A stretch of DNA of 64,000 bases. Source: Sipunculus nudus. Its lineage: Eukaryota; Annelida; Sipuncula; Golfingiida; Sipunculidae. Each line of letters opens with the position of its first letter. The stretch's first letter is position 1. The notes beneath the pieces are model-generated. The model did not search any database. It was not told the DNA's origin and saw only the letters and a program-made list of their open reading frames with translations. The stretch covers positions 68,382,300 to 68,446,299 of the forward strand of contig CM049314.1 of assembly GCA_026874595.1 (NCBI GenBank), given 5' to 3'. The position numbers were made by a program, and so were the translations under genes. Shown piece after piece: positions 57,285-64,000 of the stretch.

Positions 57285-60200
57285 CGATTTATATTCCCTT
57301 TTGCATTCTGTATTCTGGTCCAGTGTAAATGAAAATAGAATCCTTGCATACTTCGGGACTGGAAGAGCTGCTAAACATGATTTAAATTATATTTTACGAT
57401 ATCAGCTCCAGCATTCAAATACATTTGGAGTTTTTGTAGATATAAAATAATCGAAACTGGTTCCGTTTTACTAAATGACCCCTCATGTTCTAAAGACAAT
57501 GACTTTGATAACACCTCAACTACGCAGAGACACCAATGCCCCTTAACCTATATAAATGCTCTATGCAGTTGTTTAAATAAGGTGTTTAAATTGTGTGGCT
57601 CATTAGACGGAAATTATCTTCATGAAATGTATTCTTCTCTGGAACCTAAAATTTAATGGAATATTCTGGAGGTATTTTAGTTTTTATTTTTTTTTATTTC
57701 GCAGATCGAATATTCAATTGCTGGTCGTTCCACCGAATATCGACATGGTGGTAGAGCTAATTAATATTCTTTCAATTAAGAGCTACTTCATCATGCAAAA
57801 TTAGAAGAACGTAAACACCTTACAGTGTTTATACAGTAGTGGTTCCAGGTCTCCCTCGTTTTAACCCCTGCTGTGTATAGCAAGCTTTTCGTTGTTTCTA
57901 CACCAGGGCTGACACAGGCCTACGATGAGAGCATGGTATCGCATTGTGCATCAAACCAATGACAGGGGTGTCGCGGGTTTTGATGCACAATACGATACAA
58001 CGGTCTCATTGGTCGAATTGCAATGCTTTGTTCTATTCTAGCCCTGGTAGAGAAACCCGTCAGTTCTGACTTTAAACGTCCAGTGAATGTTTTATCAGCA
58101 AGAAACATTTTCAAGGTTATTTGACTCATTGAACTTTTAAGACCATGTCACCTACTTTCTTTCAAGAATGTCAATCTATGCAAATAAGACCCAGAAGTGA
58201 TAGGTTTCAAAATTACAGTTTTATTTCCCAGAGTATGGCATCATAAAAGTCACAGCAGACATAATAGAGGGAATGGATCCTACAATCGGGACTATTTTAC
58301 AATTAAAGCAAGTGAACACAAAAATCTTCGTATTCTTCCGCCAGCACAATGAACATTCTTAACCTTTGATCCTTCAGATCAAGGTCACAAAATGTGGCCT
58401 TTAAGAGCTGCGGTATCTTACGTATTTGTTTCTACGCAAATTTAATCAATCTGATTGCCAAACCTAACACTACTTGTGCTGTGGCCTACATTGCCTTCCA
58501 CTACGTTCATGTTTTTCCAAGGAGTACAAAAAGACGTTTAAAGCATGTACAGGCGACCTCTGGTGAGATTACAGGACATCAGAAACATTTCAATACAATT
58601 GGGTATTGTAAGGTTATTTGCACGACCGTGTCGCCCTTTTTATGTGCCATATATTATAACAAGAAGTAACCATTAACTTTAGATAACTAAGCTCCCCTTA
58701 AAAGGGGCACCACAAAAAACTTCATCTGTGCCTTAATTAATCTAATCACATGTAGAATGGTTCAAGCCTAGGCATCCCTTTTAGGAAGATGCAGAAAAGA
58801 CAAAAAAGGGGACAAGAGAACCGGTCAATATCGAATAAAGATTAAACAACCATGATCAAGATTGAATGCCATACATTAGTTTTTCTATATCATAAGAATG
58901 ACTCAAACTTTTCATACGCATATCATAAAATTACACCATAAGAATTTCGTATATTCTACTCGGATGGTGCCACCTTGTTTCTGCTAATATGACTAAATTT
59001 TACCATGCGTAGTAGTTGTAGATTTATCATTAAATGTGCTTCTATTTAAACAAAGATCGCTAACCAACACTTACAATTTTCTTATGGCAGTCTGCCGCCA
59101 AGTCACTGATGATGATATTGGTAATGATTTCAATATTATACATATCACATACATAACAATACAAAATACATCAATAATATTTATAAATTTATAATACACT
59201 CGTACAATGGTGATCATATTGCATTGTCATATATATATTTCCCATAACATAAGTATCACTTAAAAATGTAATACATCGCCAGGAAGGCGACTAATGACTG
59301 AATTTTATACTTAATGGGTGAATACAATATTAAGGTAAAATATTAACGAAAGTATTTGTAAGTAACATTCTTAACACTTTCATGAATTAATCAAAATTCT
59401 GCTTTTAGATCATATTCTCTATCTATTTCTTAGATCATATCTTCTATCAATTTTAGTCATTGCGTTTTGTTGAAATATACTAAAATAAGGAAAACGTAAT
59501 AATAAAAAACCAGAGACAGTTATGTACACGGGAATATCTTGTTTTACAAGGAGCAAAATAAATCTAAAACTATAGATCAAAATTCAAACATCAAATGCCA
59601 CCACTTTAGTACCACTGGAATGGAAGATGTCGTAATCATTTATAGGTATTTACACAATTATTCAAATTAGCAGACGAATGATTGCCCTTTGCGTCAACAT
59701 TATGTGGTCAACGATCGCAATGTGGCCTTTAAGAGTATTAAGAAGAGTACCATTACATTACCATATATCACCATTAAATGCAAATGAAATAGATCAACAT
59801 TAAATAAGCACCAATTCTTGTGCAAACGAAACAGGTAGATCTCTCTGTATCAGATTTCTATGACAGATAAATCCATCTTTCCCAGCATGCCCTGCTTGTG
59901 CAGTGTACAGTGGGAATAAAGCAAGATGGGAAGTGGTAACAATGTCATTGAAGCATATTGTTCATCAGTACATACTCCACGTTCTCTTGTTTACAAGGCG
60001 AAAAGTGTAATATATTCTTATTTGAAGCTCTTTGATTTCTCCCAATTAACAATGGAACTTCTTTTTCTGTCACTGAAGTAAAGCCATCAAAAAAAGTCCT
60101 CAAAAGCCAAGTATTCCTACTTTGACGTAAAACTGTATAATTTCCCTACAGTCATGTGACCTCATTTGATAGGTGAAATATGGTGTTCATAACATTTAGA

Positions 60201-60609
60201 AATAAAGGACTTATACGACAAAGTATTATTGATGAGAAACTAAATATACAATTATTTACATACACTTTACTGCAGTAGTACATAATTATATACAGTATAA
60301 ACATTTAAACAACTTGACCATCGCAACTTATTCTAAATAACAAACACTGACATTCATGAAGTAAACGTTCCATTCCCCCTGTTGTCAAAGCTCTAAACAA
60401 TTACCTAATCCATGAAAATCCTTGTGTCACTGAATATAAAACACTACATTTGCAAAACTGATCAACAGTCAACACATACTTTTCCCTTTGATTTAAATGC
60501 AATCTTCCGTTTTATACTTTATCCTGGAAGAAGTCAAAAGCTGTAGTATCCTAATTTTTTATATTTTAACTCAGACTGTGGCAAGTCTTAACAGGTCACA
60601 CGATACATG

Positions 60610-60830
60610 AAAGCCAATCAGACATAAAGACACTCACGTGACACAGATGCCCATATCAGAAACTAAATTAGTTGTCCAATGACACTTGTGGCAATTCACG
60701 AGACAAGTGTTTCTGTAACGTGACACTGATAGCCAATTACGGTGAATTCACGAGTGTCACGTGAAAAAAAGACCAATCAGGTACTGTAGAGGGCTTCTGT
60801 TGGCACGTGACATGATAAAGCGACCAATCA
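60610..60830. promoter_or_regulatory. Cluster of CCAAT and CACGTG motifs
   Basis: CCAAT at 60614, 60676, 60733, 60773 and 60824; CACGTG at 60635, 60758 and 60804. The spacing of 40-62 bp suggests a degenerate tandem repeat of a 'cacgtgac...ccaat' unit. NF-Y binds CCAAT and bHLH factors bind CACGTG, so a promoter or enhancer is possible, but no transcript start is visible. Confidence 0.3.
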
Positions 60831-61169
60831 AGAACTGAGAGACGTATTACCACTTTGCGTCATCACAATATAAAATCAAACAAAATGTGTGCTTCTGAAG
60901 TACAGTAATAATTTTTATGTGACTAAATGTGGCGTTCACAACCCTGATTATAATATAAAGCAAATATACAAAATGGACACACCGCAAGAAAATACTAAAC
61001 CCTTCAAATAAAGCTGTCAAGCTCTTGAACATAGACGCGTAACACTTAATAATATAAATATGGGACTATATTTTTATCTCCTTTTACAACTTTATACCCT
61101 GGGTTAATGAATCAACTTTCCATTATTGACTCCATCACATGCAATACGTGTGTTTATTTTTTATATATT

Positions 61170-61815
61170 TTCCTTAACAATTTGTAGTTTTTCTTAGCAT
61201 TATCATTTTCTACTTAATCAGATAAACTGAAATTGATCAGACAACACTCACCTGTGAAAAATAAATCTGCAGTAAATATTTTTAATGTGTTATCTTACTA
61301 TTAGAATCCTCATGCTTATATGCATATCACAATTTTTTTCTGGGTGCATTTAAGTCAAACATCTCTTTGCATTCTGAAGAAATGAGTAAATTTAACATTT
61401 ACTTTATATCAAATTATCACATATCTTTCTGGAAAAAAATAAAGATTAGGAATGACATGAAGTTCTTGCCAAATCTCCTTCTAATGGCAAATCACTTTTA
61501 TTTAAAAAAAAGGCATCACCTTGAATTGAGACATCGTAAATGCATGGAACCTGCAGTTGTGAAGATTAATGAAATATTTTTATTGTTTAGAAATTGGTGA
61601 CAGATCTTTTAGAAAATACTGTAGTTATGCTTATTTAAATTGAAGCAAACTTTAATTTACTCAATACAGAATTAAACAAGTACTTTCCGTGTTTTTATTT
61701 GTGCAATGCTAAAGATAGCTTTGGTTCCCTAATAAATCCATGTCTTGACAAAGTGTGACCATGCATAGAAGCGCATTGCCAAGCTTTCCTGTGACCCCTG
61801 ACCCTGGAAGTTCTG
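61170..61815 (+). repeat. 640-bp duplicated sequence, copy 2
   Basis: Same orientation as 41985-42625, about 19 kb away, with high similarity and few indels. Confidence 0.85.
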
Positions 61816-62941
61816 TGGTTTCTCATATCTTATTAGGCATTGGAACAGTTGTGTATATAATATTTGATATAAACTGGATATTGTCAACTTGGTACTTTGA
61901 AAACTAACAATCTGTTTCTTTATCTTTCTTTTAATATCGTCCATGTGCCATCTTTGGTGTTCTGCAATAACTTGTGTTTTAACAGGCTATCTATTTTCTT
62001 GTAATTCAAGCAGATGTTCTTCTTGTAAAGAATTAGAAACTGCGGTACTCACAAAATTGATAATAAATGATGCACAAATGCCAATTTATCAATTGTAAAG
62101 ACTTACAATCTTTGTAGCTGTGTGTAGACAGGTTAGAAAATCTTAAAGACAACTTTATGCAACACATAACACGTTAGGTGTCATAATTTTTAAACGGTAC
62201 TTTATGGAGAATTAATGCCCTGTATTTGTACTTATTCCATTAATAGATGCAGAGGTTTAGTTGAACAAGGAAAGAGTATGGCGGAGGAGCAGCTGTTGTA
62301 GTAAATAACCATAATTTGTACACAGAGCATTTTCTATACTTTTAAGTCCAACCTTTTGAAGCAATAAAAATTATTTATAATCCTTTGTTTCATGCCCAAT
62401 ATATAAGTACAACGTACTGCAGTTTCTAACATAATATCACAAAATGATGCAAATATCCTATTGTTATGCAACAGATGAAACTGGATAATCTAAACTTAAA
62501 AATTAAATTTCAAGAATTCTAGTCATTAATTATCAGTTCAAAGAGATGATGTACACATCATTTAATACTTCCATTAAACATAAAACCTGTGAACTGAGAG
62601 AAAGCATTCATAATATATGTTAATGATATTATTACTAATTATCAATAATATTTAGTCTCAAATAATTACTAACCTCTTTAAAAGAGCTCTGAAGAAGAAA
62701 AGCCTTTTAACCAGATCTGCTTATGATTATTAACATAAGATTTATTTTCTCTGGGGCATATATGACAAAATGTCTTTCTCATCATAATGATACAAGACGA
62801 AAAAGTATCAACTGCCTGACTGATTGATAAATTACATATCAACTATCCTGCAAACACAACAACAACTTTAGGTTCGTTAAAAAAATATAGATGGCACTAC
62901 GATGGCACAGATCTGAACATGACCTCTAAGGAGGTTAAAGG

Positions 62942-63150
62942 TCAACGGTGAAAACCTAAGATGCCCACCAACAATGTCACGATAACAAGGACTTGTGAAT
63001 ATTGTATATGCGTTGCAGCGCCCCCTGGATTTTGATGCAGATTGCTGTTAGGTCGCACAGTGCTGTAGGGTGGACCTCTGTCTTTGCTTACAAACTCAAA
63101 CCCGTCGTTGTCTCCGATTTTATCCTCTGGCTCACTGGGCCTGTTGGGTT
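62942..63150 (-). CDS. Possible terminal exon of an unidentified gene
   Basis: 209 bp preceded by a strong acceptor (T-rich tract then 'tatag', 63151 upward) and open for 68 codons to a TGA at 62942-62944; the other two frames close early. Product is hydrophilic ('EPEDKIGDNDGFEFVSKDRG', 'PPYSTVRPNSNL'), ending in a hydrophobic stretch 'VLVIVTLLVGILGFHR'. No family recognised. It may be chance, and a 'CAA|gtcctt' site inside could act as a donor instead. Confidence 0.35.
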
Positions 63151-64000
63151 CTATAAAAAAAAAAAGGATTATGTTACTGTAGAGTAGTAATGATACATTA
63201 TCTATTCACATGATACTTATCCCAATACTTAAATCGTGATATGGTACATGATAAGATATATTAAAGAGGTATCAGAATTCAATACTCTTCTTTGCTTGTT
63301 CGCCATGCTGTTGCTTCATTTACAATACTATAAATACTACATTATAATACTATAAATATTACACTATAATACTATAAATCCCTGATATTAATACTATAAT
63401 TTGCCGATGAGGATGCTGTCATCCCCAGTGTTCCTCCGGATTCTCCTTGAAAGATACACATCTAATGACCGCCAAACTCTCCGCAGAGAGATTCCCACCA
63501 GGAGACTGTCCTTAAAATTCTTTCTTAATGCAAGTCCCTGCTCTTATATAAAAAAAATACAATACTGCTCATGTAGCCTCCACTTGGTATTCACTCGATG
63601 AGGTACACCCCCAGTAATGAATAATGAAACAGCCCCTTTAGTTGATTTTGATTGGGCAGTATTTAGCCATATTTTAGATGAATGCTTTATACACGCTGGG
63701 CCACTGACTAAGACAGAGAATGCTGGTGGTAAGTTTGGACTTTTCATAGGTAGGGCATGTACTGTTTAAAGTATCAACACAAGGACATACAGGATGACAC
63801 CAGTACAATACTGACTATATGCACCACAAATTACCTGTGCACCAGTGAATAGTTACAGCATGATTATATCATGGGCTGACATGATCAAGCAATCACTGTT
63901 TTACAGACTAAACAAATGACCCATGGGTCATGACACTCAGCTGATTGACTACTTGGTATTTGCTATAGTGTGATACCAGATGCAATTATATGTTTGGTAC
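63151..64000. other. Unassigned right end
   Basis: A run of 'atactataaat' repeats (about 63325-63390), an unsupported plus-strand frame near 63.61-63.77 kb, and at 63916 a fragment of the dispersed repeat with head 'tgacccatgggtcatgacac'. Confidence 0.4.

Larger units (their letters stand above)
57285..62941. other. No gene recognised
   Basis: AT-rich, with only short, unsupported open frames. Contains the CCAAT/E-box cluster and copy 2 of the 640-bp repeat (entered separately). Could be intergenic or the long 3' UTR of a minus-strand gene. Confidence 0.4.

Noticed and set aside
63599-63770. Short plus-strand frame ('DFDWAVFSHILDECFIHAGP')
   Set aside because: Composition looks protein-like, but there is no splice or homology support, and a minus-strand frame overlaps it; left unassigned.

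Overview
The window is animal (metazoan) nuclear DNA. It has spliced genes with GT-AG introns, long AT-rich intergenic stretches, many (AT)n/(GA)n microsatellites, diverged tandem and dispersed repeats, and two tyrosine-recombinase retrotransposons. CARD and ankyrin domains together with these repeats suggest an invertebrate, possibly a marine lophotrochozoan such as a mollusc. The taxon is an inference that the sequence does not settle.

Left half (about 0.5-32.2 kb): two paralogous genes lie head-to-tail on the minus strand. I call them gene B (5' end near 32.24 kb) and gene A (5' end near 7.89 kb, running off the left edge). Neither is contiguous; I assembled them exon by exon from splice sites, conserved intron phases and the A-to-B correspondence. 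Both encode three CARD (death-fold) domains, each split over two exons, then one large exon of unknown fold, a short exon, and a series of ankyrin-repeat exons of about 99 bp each (one repeat per exon, phase 0). Eighteen exons are visible in B and twelve in A. A further lone ankyrin-like exon at 10.6 kb may belong to the 3' part of B. Tandem CARDs plus ankyrins suggest an innate-immune or cell-death signalling protein, but no known gene name can be assigned. B has two probable GC-AG introns and an apparent one-base shift in its first visible exon.

Between A and B, on the plus strand, is a degenerate Ngaro-type retrotransposon (13.90-18.61 kb) with gag, RT, RNase H and tyrosine recombinase, and the A1...B1-A2-B2 split direct repeats of that group. 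It sits among older repeats: a family with a 180-bp internal tandem period on both sides, and a family with a 306-bp period on its right.

Middle (32.3-52.2 kb): no gene is recognised. The stretch is a patchwork of tandem repeats (126, 249 and 279 bp periods), dispersed repeats, and an old segmental duplication (38.3-40.8 kb against 46.2-51.9 kb) broken by later insertions.

Right part: a DIRS1-type retrotransposon on the minus strand (52.28-57.28 kb) has gag, RT/RNase H and tyrosine recombinase frames, inverted terminal repeats and an internal complementary region. Its main visible defect is one stop codon inside the recombinase. From 57.3 kb to the end nothing is certain except repeats, a CCAAT/E-box cluster at 60.6-60.8 kb, and a possible minus-strand terminal exon at 62.94-63.15 kb.
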